From JAHRVQ01 sp046290215 (GTDB lineage Bacteria > Pseudomonadota > Gammaproteobacteria > Pseudomonadales > Azotimanducaceae), in the NCBI GenBank assembly GCA_046290215.1, contig JBKAGC010000045.1, forward strand, positions 1 through 18,809: DNA of 18,809 bases, written 5' to 3'. The notes under the pieces were generated by a model. It ran no database searches and was not told the DNA's origin. It worked only from the letters and a program-made list of their open reading frames with translations. Positions 7,304 through 14,313 of this stretch are shown here, piece by piece (position 1 is the stretch's first letter; the number at the start of each line of letters is the position of its first letter). The translations under genes were made by a program, and so were the position numbers.

Positions 7304-8238
7304 GACAATGCTTCCTGAGTTTTAGCTAACGAATCTACTGAGTTGATAGACTGGCTACCGAGACGTTTATCAATTCGTTTATTTAAACCTGATAAAACCT
7401 TACCTGGGCCGCACTCAACCACGGTTTCGATACCGGCTTCAGCCATTTTCAACATGGTGCTCGTCCACAATACAGCACCAGACATTTGTGTTACCAGGTT
7501 CTGGCGAATCGCATCTGGATCATCATGGAAATCTGCATCAACGTTTTGGATTAACTTGATTGTTGGCGCACTGATGGTGACCTGGCTTAAAGTTTCCGCC
7601 ATTTTATCTGCGGCAGGTTTCATTAATGCACTGTGGAATGGTGCACTAACGCTGAGAGGCATCGCGCGCTTGGCTCCGGCTGCTTTGAGCTGTTCAATCG
7701 CGGCCTCTAGGGCTTGATTACTGCCAGCAATGACCACCTGACCTGGGGCGTTGTAATTGGCAGCCTGGACTAGCTCATCGCCACTGCTGGCGGCCTGGCA
7801 AATTTCTTCTACCCTGGCGTCATCCAGACCTAATACCGCGGCCATACCACCTTGCCCTACAGGAACCGCTGATTGCATGAATTGGCCGCGCTGCTGGACT
7901 AGTTTCACCGCATCAGCAAATTCTAGTGATTCAGCGGCCACTAACGCGGAATACTCGCCGAGGCTATGGCCGGCAACCATGTCTGGACGAGGCAAACCCA
8001 GGTCCTGACAAACTCGCCACACAGCAACACTCGCGCTGAGTAGCGCCGGTTGGGTGAATTCGGTTTGATTCAACTGATCTTCAGGGCCATTCTGGATTAA
8101 CTGCCAGAGGTCATAACCTAGCGCTTCTGAAGCTTCTGAAAAGGTATCAGCGACAACGCCATGAGCGTCCGCTAAATCTGCCAACATGCCAACGGCCTGA
8201 GAGCCCTGGCCTGGAAACACGTATGCAAGCTTTGTCAT
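7300..8238 (-). CDS. fabD: Malonyl-CoA:ACP transacylase
   Basis: A 312-residue enzyme that loads malonyl groups from CoA onto ACP. From the chosen ATG the nucleophile is S92 in GHSLGEYSALV and the histidine is H202 in APFHSALM; FPGQGSQ (8-14) is the standard N-terminal motif. The frame is open back to a GTG at 8250, but ATG at 8238 gives the family N-terminus MTKLAYVFPGQG. The bases just upstream (GGGGAAAATA) then serve as Shine-Dalgarno sequence. fabD directly follows the rpmF terminator, so it needs its own promoter in about 40 bases or depends on read-through; I could not assign one. Confidence 0.96.
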   Translation of the reverse strand: MTKLAYVFPGQGSQAVGMLADLADAHGVVADTFSEASEALGYDLWQLIQNGPEDQLNQTEFTQPALLSASVAVWRVCQDLGLPRPDMVAGHSLGEYSALVAAESLEFADAVKLVQQRGQFMQSAVPVGQGGMAAVLGLDDARVEEICQAASSGDELVQAANYNAPGQVVIAGSNQALEAAIEQLKAAGAKRAMPLSVSAPFHSALMKPAADKMAETLSQVTISAPTIKLIQNVDADFHDDPDAIRQNLVTQMSGAVLWTSTMLKMAEAGIETVVECGPGKVLSGLNKRIDKRLGSQSINSVDSLAKTQEALS

Positions 8239-8284
8239 TATTTTCCCCACTTTGCGTTAAAAGAGAGCTGCTTCCAATACAAAA

Positions 8285-8311
8285 AAAACAGCACCATAAA
8301 GGTGCTGTTTT
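8285..8311 (-). terminator. Strong intrinsic terminator after rpmF
   Basis: AAAACAGCACC and GGTGCTGTTTT form an 11-bp perfect stem with a five-base loop. On the minus strand the stem is followed by a run of T, the complement of the A-run starting at 8281. It begins 27 bases past the rpmF stop and separates yceD-rpmF from fabD, where plsX is usually found. Confidence 0.92.
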
Positions 8312-8337
8312 ATATCGTGCTTAGCCTGATGGGAAGC

Positions 8338-8517
8338 CTAGTCGTCTTGTGTTTGGACGACCTTCTTACCACGGTAAAAACCGTCTGCGCTAACGTGGTG
8401 ACGACGGTGAGTTTCGCCGGTGGTCACTTCTTCAGATAGGGTTGGTCCCTTAAGGCTATCGTGGGCGCGACGTAAACCGCGGCGTGATCGAGTTACCTTA
8501 CTTTTTTGAACGGCCAT
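8338..8517 (-). CDS. rpmF: 50S ribosomal protein L32
   Basis: A 59-residue basic protein: MAVQKSKVTRSRRG at the N-terminus, then RRAHDSL, RRHHVSADGFYRGKKV and an acidic tail QTQDD. It matches the L32 pattern of E. coli residue for residue in these blocks and is the form lacking zinc-binding cysteines. It is a structural component of the large ribosomal subunit. GAGCGAG lies just upstream of the ATG, and yceD ends ten bases before. The yceD-rpmF pair is a conserved operon in gammaproteobacteria. Coordinates include the TAG stop. Confidence 0.97.
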   Translation of the reverse strand: MAVQKSKVTRSRRGLRRAHDSLKGPTLSEEVTTGETHRRHHVSADGFYRGKKVVQTQDD

Positions 8518-8527
8518 ATCTCGCTCC

Positions 8528-9067
8528 TTAACTCTTGTCTTTCAAATCTTTGGTGAGCTCCGCCAACCCTGCAAATGGTTTGTAGGTGTCAACAGCTTCC
8601 GGCGCTTCCGTCTGATAATCCTGTAACTGATCATCTTCTGGTGAGCACTGCCCACTTTCATGCCTTGCAACCATTGGCAAGGCCAGTAATAGTTCGTCTT
8701 CAATCAAGTCAGCCACCGCGACCATATCATCGTCACAAACGATGCCATCCTCTTCCTCATCAAGGTCAGCAAGCTGCGCCTCGTCCGACAATAAAAGATG
8801 CCTGTAGTTTGCTTCGATTCGATAGTCCACTGGCTGCATGCAGTTTTGGCACTGCAAGCTAACTTCGGCTATCGCCCGACCAACCATCAAATTAGATCGC
8901 TTACGTCCCTTACGGAACGACAGGCTGACTCCAACCTCCCCTGTGCTGGCTTCCACCAACTCAGAGAACCGACCTAACTGGTCGATGGGGATTGATCCCT
9001 CGATTTTGCGCTTTTCCATCGCCAGCTTTCTGTGATTAACTCGCGTTGGAATAGGGCCTGAAAACAT
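8528..9067 (-). CDS. yceD: YceD/DUF177 family protein, 23S rRNA accumulation protein
   Basis: A 179-residue acidic protein of the DUF177 family, for which a role in 23S rRNA accumulation or processing has been reported in bacteria and plants. The conserved CxxC occurs in LQCQNCMQPV, and the DLIEDELLLALPMVARHE block is the best family signature, followed by an acidic stretch and a C-terminal KPFAGLAELTKD. I kept the ATG at 9067 because GPIPTRVNHRKLA matches the N-terminus I recall for the Pseudomonas protein; no clear Shine-Dalgarno sequence precedes it. It is co-directional with rpmF and divergent from maf, the same arrangement as in E. coli. Confidence 0.92.
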   Translation of the reverse strand: MFSGPIPTRVNHRKLAMEKRKIEGSIPIDQLGRFSELVEASTGEVGVSLSFRKGRKRSNLMVGRAIAEVSLQCQNCMQPVDYRIEANYRHLLLSDEAQLADLDEEEDGIVCDDDMVAVADLIEDELLLALPMVARHESGQCSPEDDQLQDYQTEAPEAVDTYKPFAGLAELTKDLKDKS

Positions 9068-9149
9068 AAGGGGCGCATCTTAGGCATCCGATTCCCCTGT
9101 GTCAAAGGAATTTAGCAAAAAACCACGGTATTTCAGTAGGATAAGGGCG

Positions 9150-9746
9150 TTGACAGGCCAAAAACCGCAAATCGTACTCGCATCCACTTCTTCCTACCGG
9201 CGACAACTACTGGAAAAGCTGGATATTCCGTTCCAGCAGCTAGACCCGGGCTTTGCGGAAACTGCCGTCGAAGGTGAAAGTCCTCCAGACAAAGCCCTGC
9301 GCCTGGCGCGGGGTAAAGCCAGCGCTGCCGCACAGCAACTTGGCCTTGATACAGAAGCCCTGCTTATTGGTTCCGATCAGGTTGCCCATTGTGAGGCAAA
9401 AATATTTTCCAAGCCCGGTGGTTTTGACCCCGCGATGGAACAACTGCTGTACTGCTCCGGCAAGTGGACAACGTTCAGCACGGCTGTGTGCCTTTGTAAT
9501 GAGCAAGGCGAAGAACTGGACAGCTTCATTGACGAGTATCACCTGAAGTTCCGGCAACTCAGCCCCGCCATGATTAAACGCTATCTAGAACTTGACCAAC
9601 CTTATGACTGCGCGGGCAGTATTAAGGCGGAAAGCCACGGCATCTTGCTCTTTGATGAAACCAAAGGATTAGATATCAATACGCTATACGGCCTGCCATT
9701 GATAAAGTTGACCACGTCCCTGAGCAGGATGGGCGCCCTGCCCTGA
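9150..9746 (+). CDS. yceF: Maf/YceF-type nucleotide pyrophosphatase
   Basis: A Maf-family protein that hydrolyses non-canonical or modified nucleoside triphosphates. The E. coli YceF subgroup, to which this seems closest by neighbourhood and sequence, prefers 7-methyl-GTP. Landmarks are IVLASTSSYRRQLLEKL, the catalytic-region IGSDQVA, SGKWTTFSTAV, DCAGSIKAESHGILLF and the C-terminal TLYGLPLIKL. The frame is open from a GTG at 9099, but the family begins a few residues before LAST. I therefore chose TTG at 9150, with AGGA eight bases upstream, giving about 198 residues. The GTG would add a 17-residue basic extension and cannot be excluded. It is divergent from yceD and convergent with rluC, with 26 bases between stops. 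Confidence 0.9.
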   Translation: MTGQKPQIVLASTSSYRRQLLEKLDIPFQQLDPGFAETAVEGESPPDKALRLARGKASAAAQQLGLDTEALLIGSDQVAHCEAKIFSKPGGFDPAMEQLLYCSGKWTTFSTAVCLCNEQGEELDSFIDEYHLKFRQLSPAMIKRYLELDQPYDCAGSIKAESHGILLFDETKGLDINTLYGLPLIKLTTSLSRMGALP

Positions 9747-9772
9747 ACTGTTTGCCGTATTAACTCAAAACC

Positions 9773-10759
9773 TTAAGAAGCACCGCTATCCTTTTGTTTT
9801 ATATAGCCATATAAGGTTTCGAAGCGCGCATCTAGTGGTGCCGTAACTGTCGTAGCAGAGTAGCCCGCTATGGCCGGAATGACGAGGCGTTCGGCATGGA
9901 GCATAAGTCTTTTTACTCCGCCAGGCACAGCCTGATCTTTTGCCTCATCGCCATACTTGCTATCACCGACGATCGGGTAGCCGCTGGCTGTGCAGTGCAC
10001 TCGAATCTGGTGGGTGCGACCAGTGATTGGCCGTACCGCTAATACGGATAGGCCAGCACCGCTCTCGAGCACATCGTACTCGGTTCGTGAGGTTTTGCCG
10101 TCAGCTTGTACCCGGCTAATCCGCTCACCGCTTGCCAGGACGTTTTTCGCCAGGGGTAAATTGACCATCTGTTTACGCTTTGGCCAGCGTCCGTGGACGA
10201 TACACAAATAGTGTTTACCAAGTTCATCTTTATTCTGCAGTAGCTTCTGTATCTCTTTGAGATAACCTGGTTTTTTTGCCACCATAAGGCATCCGGAGGT
10301 TTCCCGGTCCAGTCGATGCACAAGCTCCAGGTAGCGACTTTCCGGGCGCATCTGGCGCAGTGTTTCTATCACCCCCAGACTCACCCCACTGCCGCCGTGC
10401 ACTGCCATACCTGTTGGCTTATTGATCACCAGCAAAGCCTCATTCTCAAACAATATGGCGTCGCTGAGGCTGTTTCGCATACCCTGACTTGCCTCGACAA
10501 CATGTTCGGAACTCATACGAATGGGCGGTACCCTGACCAGATCCCCGAGCGCCAATTTTTGGTGCGCCTGGACTCGCTTTTTATTTACCCGGACCTCGCC
10601 TTTACGAATCGAACGGTAAATCCGAGTTTTCGGCACCCCTTTCATAATCTTCAAGAGATAGTTATCTACGCGTTGCCCGGCAGAGGCTTCATCGATCTCA
10701 TTGTGCTGGACCCTGGGTCCATCTTTCTCCTGCTGGCCAGAACTGACTTTATCGGACAT
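9773..10759 (-). CDS. rluC: 23S rRNA pseudouridine synthase RluC
   Basis: This enzyme makes pseudouridines at positions 955, 2504 and 2580 (E. coli numbering) of 23S rRNA. An S4-like RNA-binding domain (about 28-85; AGQRVDNYL, RIYRSIRKGEVRVNKKR) precedes the RluA-family catalytic domain. The catalytic aspartate is D151 in HRLDRETSG, counted from the chosen ATG. Other motifs are NKPTGMAVHGGSG and the C-terminal GRTHQIRVH and RLMLHAERL. The frame can begin two codons earlier at GTG 10765; I prefer the ATG at 10759, with GAGAG five bases upstream. It faces away from rne across the long intergenic region, as in E. coli. Confidence 0.95.
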   Translation of the reverse strand: MSDKVSSGQQEKDGPRVQHNEIDEASAGQRVDNYLLKIMKGVPKTRIYRSIRKGEVRVNKKRVQAHQKLALGDLVRVPPIRMSSEHVVEASQGMRNSLSDAILFENEALLVINKPTGMAVHGGSGVSLGVIETLRQMRPESRYLELVHRLDRETSGCLMVAKKPGYLKEIQKLLQNKDELGKHYLCIVHGRWPKRKQMVNLPLAKNVLASGERISRVQADGKTSRTEYDVLESGAGLSVLAVRPITGRTHQIRVHCTASGYPIVGDSKYGDEAKDQAVPGGVKRLMLHAERLVIPAIAGYSATTVTAPLDARFETLYGYIKQKDSGAS

Positions 10760-10782
10760 TTTCACTCTCTATACGCAACTCT

Positions 10783-10810
10783 TTGATCCCCATGAGTTTG
10801 TTGCTATGAT
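10783..10810 (+). promoter_or_regulatory. Candidate sigma-70 promoter reading towards rne
   Basis: TTGATC (10783-10788) and TATGAT (10805-10810) are 16 bases apart; each matches its consensus at four or five positions. Transcription would start near 10817. That implies either an rne leader of about 700 bases or a small RNA gene in between. It lies just upstream of the divergent rluC start. Confidence 0.45.
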
Positions 10811-11076
10811 GCAAGCGCACTAGGGGCCAATGGTTTCCAAAAGAACCGGGCTCGATAGTCTGTTTAGTCCTGGTAGAAGGACATGTTGAAGGACACTTTA
10901 AGTGGCCTGTCATGTGACCTACTGGACTGCTTGACGCAACGCCGCTCAAGGTACGCATTGAAAACTGCTGCCCCGACAAACCTGGCACAGCGTCTCTGAT
11001 AGATGCCGGCAGAACCCGGCGCTTCGAATCAGTGCAGGCTATGGTGCGAGTACTGTAGAGAATCTCTTTACCGCCT
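10811..11076. other. Intergenic stretch rluC-rne, distal half
   Basis: No credible gene is visible. It contains a direct repeat GAAGGACA (10876-10883 and 10888-10895), the palindromic CACTTTAAGTG at about 10894-10904, and a GCCGG/CCGGC hairpin with a six-base loop (11005-11020). No intrinsic terminator is seen, so a transcript from the promoter above would probably continue into rne. Confidence 0.5.
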
Positions 11077-11090
11077 TAAACATTAATGAA
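11077..11090 (+). repeat. 14-bp repeat copy 1 in rne leader
   Basis: TAAACATTAATGAA, with the palindromic core CATTAATG. An identical copy begins 147 bp downstream. Function unknown; a regulator site or an RNA element are both possible. Confidence 0.7.
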
Positions 11091-11223
11091 TGGAACATTG
11101 ATGGGCTAAATAAAAGCAGCTAAATGCTTTTACTTGAGATTATCTCACAGATGAATTTTGGGTTTGGTGTTTTCGTCGCGACGTTTTGTAAAACTTTTTG
11201 CTCATAAAAAGTCGCAACTGCAC

Positions 11224-11237
11224 TAAACATTAATGAA
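11224..11237 (+). repeat. 14-bp repeat copy 2 in rne leader
   Basis: Second identical copy of TAAACATTAATGAA. It immediately precedes the CGCGAT/ATCGCG hairpin (11238-11255). Confidence 0.7.
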
Positions 11238-11391
11238 CGCGATCTTGTAATCGCGCGGGTAAGTCAAATCAGTTTGAAGTTGGCGTCATAAATATTCAGG
11301 CGAAACCTGCAGTAAACATCATCTCCCCTGTCATCTGGGATACTGCAAGCAAACCAGAAAACAACCACGGCAACCAAGACAGTTAGACAAA

Positions 11392-11424
11392 GCATTGAAC
11401 CCGTTCAATTAACTCGTTCAATGC
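11392..11424 (+). repeat. Competing inverted repeats upstream of rne
   Basis: GCATTGAAC (11392-11400) can pair with GTTCAATGC (11416-11424, 9 bp). Alternatively, its last seven bases can pair with the nearer GTTCAAT (11403-11409). The latter makes ATTGAACCCGTTCAAT, a DNA palindrome except for its central CC. Either an operator or an RNA switch would fit; it ends 90 bases before the rne ATG. Confidence 0.6.
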
Positions 11425-11514
11425 CGATACAATGATCCAGTGCGCTTTGCGTCCTGGCGCTACGAGATTTGGCGATACCACGCGACTGCATCGCAGTGAA
11501 AAAGTGATATCGTA

Positions 11515-14313
11515 ATGAAAAGAATGTTAATTAACGCAACTCACACCGAGGAGTTGCGTGTCGCCCTTGTAGATGGCCAACAACTCTATGACCTCGACAT
11601 TGAAAGTCGAGCCAGAGAACAAAAGAAAGCTAACATCTACAAAGCCAAAATCACCCGGGTAGAGCCCAGCCTTGAGGCGGCGTTTGTAGATTTTGGTGCC
11701 AACCGTCACGGTTTCTTGCCTCTAAAAGAAATCGCCAGAGAATACTTTGCGGTTCCCCCATCAAAGATTAAGGGACGGATCAACATCTCCGAGGTTGTTA
11801 AAGAAGGCACCGAGATTGTTATCCAGGTCGAGAAAGAAGAACGCGGTAACAAAGGTGCTGCTCTAACCACCTTCTGCAGCCTTGCTGGTCGTTATCTCGT
11901 GCTGATGCCAAACAATCCACGAGCAGGCGGCATTTCTCGACGCATTGAAGGTGAAGAGCGGGACCAGTTAAAAGCCGCCATGGCCGAGCTAGAAATTCCC
12001 AAAGATATGGGCGTCATTATCCGCACCGCTGGCATTGGCCGCAGCACCCAGGAGTTACAGTGGGACCTGGATTACCTGATCCAAATAAGCAAGGCGATCG
12101 ATGAAGCCGCAGCGGCTAAGTCAGCGCCATTTTTAATCTACCAGGAAAGTGACGTCATCATCCGCGCCATTCGCGACTACCTGCGGGATGACATTGGCGA
12201 GATTCTCATTGACACAGAAGAAGCCTACACCCAGGCGATGCAGTTTGTTGAGCAGGTGATGCCACAGTTCAAAAGCCGGGTAAAGTTTTACGAAAGCGAT
12301 GTGCCACTGTTCAACCGTTATCAAATCGAAGGCCAAATTGAATCGGCTTTCCAGCGCGAGGTTCGCCTCCCCTCTGGCGGCTCAATCGTCATTGACCCCA
12401 CAGAAGCGCTGGTATCTATCGACATCAACTCAGCGAAAGCCACCCGTGGTTCTCACATTGAAGACACAGCGGTAAACACCAACCTCGAGGCTGCTGACGA
12501 GATCGCCAGGCAGCTGAGGTTACGCGATATGGGCGGCCTGGTTGTGATTGATTTTATCGACATGAACGCTCAGAAAAATCAGCGCGCAGTAGAGAATCGT
12601 ATGCGCGATGCACTACAGATCGACCGTGCCCGGGTTCAACTTGGCCGTATTAGCCGGTTTGGTTTACTCGAGATGTCTCGCCAGAGATTACGCCCTTCCC
12701 TTGGTGAAACCAGCGGTATCGTTTGCCCCAGGTGTAATGGCACAGGTTCGATCCGTGATATTGAATCATCTGCCCTGGCTGTCATGCGCCTGATCGAAGA
12801 AGAAGCCCTGAAAGATACCAGTAGCGAGATTCGAGCCTTTGTACCAGTGTCTGTAAGCTCCTTCATGCTAAACGAAAAACGCGTGGACTTGACCGAACTA
12901 GAGAAACGCAATGACGTTCGCGTGGTTGTGGTGCCATCTCCGGATATGGAAACCCCGCACTTCAGGGTAGAACGCATTCGTGCCAACGATGAAGAAGTGG
13001 TTTCTGCAAGCTATGAGATTACCCAGGAAGAAGAAGCTGAAACCGTCGAGCAAAAAGCAACGCGACCTGCACCGGTAGAAACTGCCGCGGTAAAAACTGT
13101 CGCTCCGACCCAGGCGCCGGCACCAACTGCGGCATCACCTGCACCAGTTGCCAAAACCAAAGCCGACGCACCGGCGGCACCGGGATTCTTTAGCAAATTG
13201 TTTGGCGCATTGTTCAGTGCTAACGAGGAACAAGAAACACCTGAAGAAAAACCGAAGCAAAATAATCGGAGTCGCAACAACAATAACAATCGCAATCGAC
13301 GTCGCGGCGGCCAAAATCGCAACCGCAATAACAACAATAGAAACAACGACAATAGAAATAACGACCGTAACAAAGAACGCGATAACGACAAGCAAAATCA
13401 GAACAAAGGTCAGGCAGAGCGTAAGCAAAATAGCGGTCGTTCTGAACAAGACAAAGACAACCGAAATCGCCGCACCAAGCAAGCTGATGACACTAAACCG
13501 CAGAAGTCTGAAGATCAGCAAAATCGGGGCGACGACAATCAGGAAAAAGGTGATGACAAGCGCAACCAGGGAAATCGTCGTCGCGGTGGTCAACGTCGCC
13601 GCAGTCGTAAGCCTGAGGCTGAAGTCGCAGAAGCGGCAGCGCAAGATCAGTCTTCTGCCACAACAGAGACACTTGAAAGTGCAACCGAAAGTACAACCAA
13701 TGTCGAGCAGCAAGCTGCGGCACAAAAATCAGAACAAACCGGTGTGGAAACCAAAGCTAAAGAGGCCACTGATAACAGCCTAGCTGCGGAGACGAAGCCA
13801 GCAGAAACCACAAGCGAAGTAACTGAGGCTGTTGCAAAATCTGCCGAAAACAAGCCAGTAGAAGTTGCCGAGCCCGCAAAGGCGGCCTCAGAAGCACAGG
13901 AAACTGCTGCCGAAGAGCACCCCTCGGCATGGGGTCGAGCGGCAAATGATCCTCGTATTGCACCCGCTGACGCTGTCTCAGGACCCGTACTAAGTGCTGT
14001 TGAACCTCAAGAACGTGGTGAAGTGCTGGTTGCGATGGCCCGGGATATTGGCGAAACCCATCCAAGCACATGGGGCCGCGCGGCTAATGATCCTCGCGCG
14101 GACCAGAGTGTAGAGCCTTCAGCTAGTGAAGAGCCTTCAGCTAGTGAAGAGCCTTCAGCGGATAAAGAGCCCTCTGCGAATAAAGAGCCTTCAGGTAGTG
14201 AAGAAGCAACTGCTCCAACCACAGCTGAAACCACAGACCCGGTAGAAGGTGAAGTCAGTGCAACTGAGGAAATCAGCGACGCAGATCAAACGCCGCTTTC
14301 TAAGCAAAACTAA
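11515..14313 (+). CDS. rne: Ribonuclease E
   Basis: A 932-residue endoribonuclease that organises the RNA degradosome at the inner membrane and handles mRNA decay and rRNA/tRNA processing. The catalytic half (about 1-505) has the S1 domain (KANIYKAKITRVEPSLEAAFVDFG), the sensor and DNase I-like folds, catalytic D303 (SIDINSA) and D346 (VIDFIDM), and the zinc-link C404PRC407. These positions coincide with E. coli numbering. The remaining residues are low-complexity and presumably disordered. They include an amphipathic helix GFFSKLFGALF (557-567, likely membrane anchor), an Asn/Arg/Asp-rich segment (about 583-700, likely RNA binding), an Ala/Glu/Thr-rich segment, two WGRAANDPR motifs (806-814 and 853-861) and five EPSxxE/K repeats (867-896). 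The start MKRMLINAT is the family standard. The stop abuts the murB stop. Confidence 0.98.
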   Translation: MKRMLINATHTEELRVALVDGQQLYDLDIESRAREQKKANIYKAKITRVEPSLEAAFVDFGANRHGFLPLKEIAREYFAVPPSKIKGRINISEVVKEGTEIVIQVEKEERGNKGAALTTFCSLAGRYLVLMPNNPRAGGISRRIEGEERDQLKAAMAELEIPKDMGVIIRTAGIGRSTQELQWDLDYLIQISKAIDEAAAAKSAPFLIYQESDVIIRAIRDYLRDDIGEILIDTEEAYTQAMQFVEQVMPQFKSRVKFYESDVPLFNRYQIEGQIESAFQREVRLPSGGSIVIDPTEALVSIDINSAKATRGSHIEDTAVNTNLEAADEIARQLRLRDMGGLVVIDFIDMNAQKNQRAVENRMRDALQIDRARVQLGRISRFGLLEMSRQRLRPSLGETSGIVCPRCNGTGSIRDIESSALAVMRLIEEEALKDTSSEIRAFVPVSVSSFMLNEKRVDLTELEKRNDVRVVVVPSPDMETPHFRVERIRANDEEVVSASYEITQEEEAETVEQKATRPAPVETAAVKTVAPTQAPAPTAASPAPVAKTKADAPAAPGFFSKLFGALFSANEEQETPEEKPKQNNRSRNNNNNRNRRRGGQNRNRNNNNRNNDNRNNDRNKERDNDKQNQNKGQAERKQNSGRSEQDKDNRNRRTKQADDTKPQKSEDQQNRGDDNQEKGDDKRNQGNRRRGGQRRRSRKPEAEVAEAAAQDQSSATTETLESATESTTNVEQQAAAQKSEQTGVETKAKEATDNSLAAETKPAETTSEVTEAVAKSAENKPVEVAEPAKAASEAQETAAEEHPSAWGRAANDPRIAPADAVSGPVLSAVEPQERGEVLVAMARDIGETHPSTWGRAANDPRADQSVEPSASEEPSASEEPSADKEPSANKEPSGSEEATAPTTAETTDPVEGEVSATEEISDADQTPLSKQN
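14113..14202 (+). repeat. Five tandem 18-bp units in the rne tail
   Basis: Units start at 14113, 14131, 14149, 14167 and 14185 and encode EPSASE, EPSASE, EPSADK, EPSANK and EPSGSE. The first two are identical at DNA level and later ones diverge. The 18-bp period keeps the frame, so copy number can vary without harming the protein. Confidence 0.9.

Larger units (their letters stand above)
11077..11514 (+). promoter_or_regulatory. Structured putative 5' leader of rne
   Basis: This stretch carries at least five inverted repeats: TAAAAGCA/TGCTTTTA (11111-11132), the palindrome CGTCGCGACG (11174-11183), CTTTTT/AAAAAG (11094-11211 region: arms 11194-11199 and 11206-11211), CGCGAT/ATCGCG (11238-11255) and GCATTGAAC/GTTCAATGC (11392-11424). 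It also has a duplicated 14-bp motif. In E. coli the long rne 5' UTR is a sensor through which RNase E destabilises its own mRNA. By analogy this leader probably does the same, though no primary-sequence equivalence to the E. coli hairpins was established. The rne ATG itself has only a weak Shine-Dalgarno sequence, and an ACTGC/GCAGT hairpin lies close upstream. Confidence 0.55.

Noticed and set aside
11005..11020. GCCGG/CCGGC hairpin as a terminator of a small RNA from the 10783 promoter
   Set aside because: No T-run follows, so there is no support for an RNA 3' end here; kept only as a structural note.
13135..13783. Long frames of about 200 codons on both strands inside rne (13135-13725 minus, 13148-13783 plus)
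   Set aside because: They overlie the Asn/Arg/Glu-rich low-complexity tail of RNase E, where biased codons suppress stops in other frames. Their products are repetitive with no family features.
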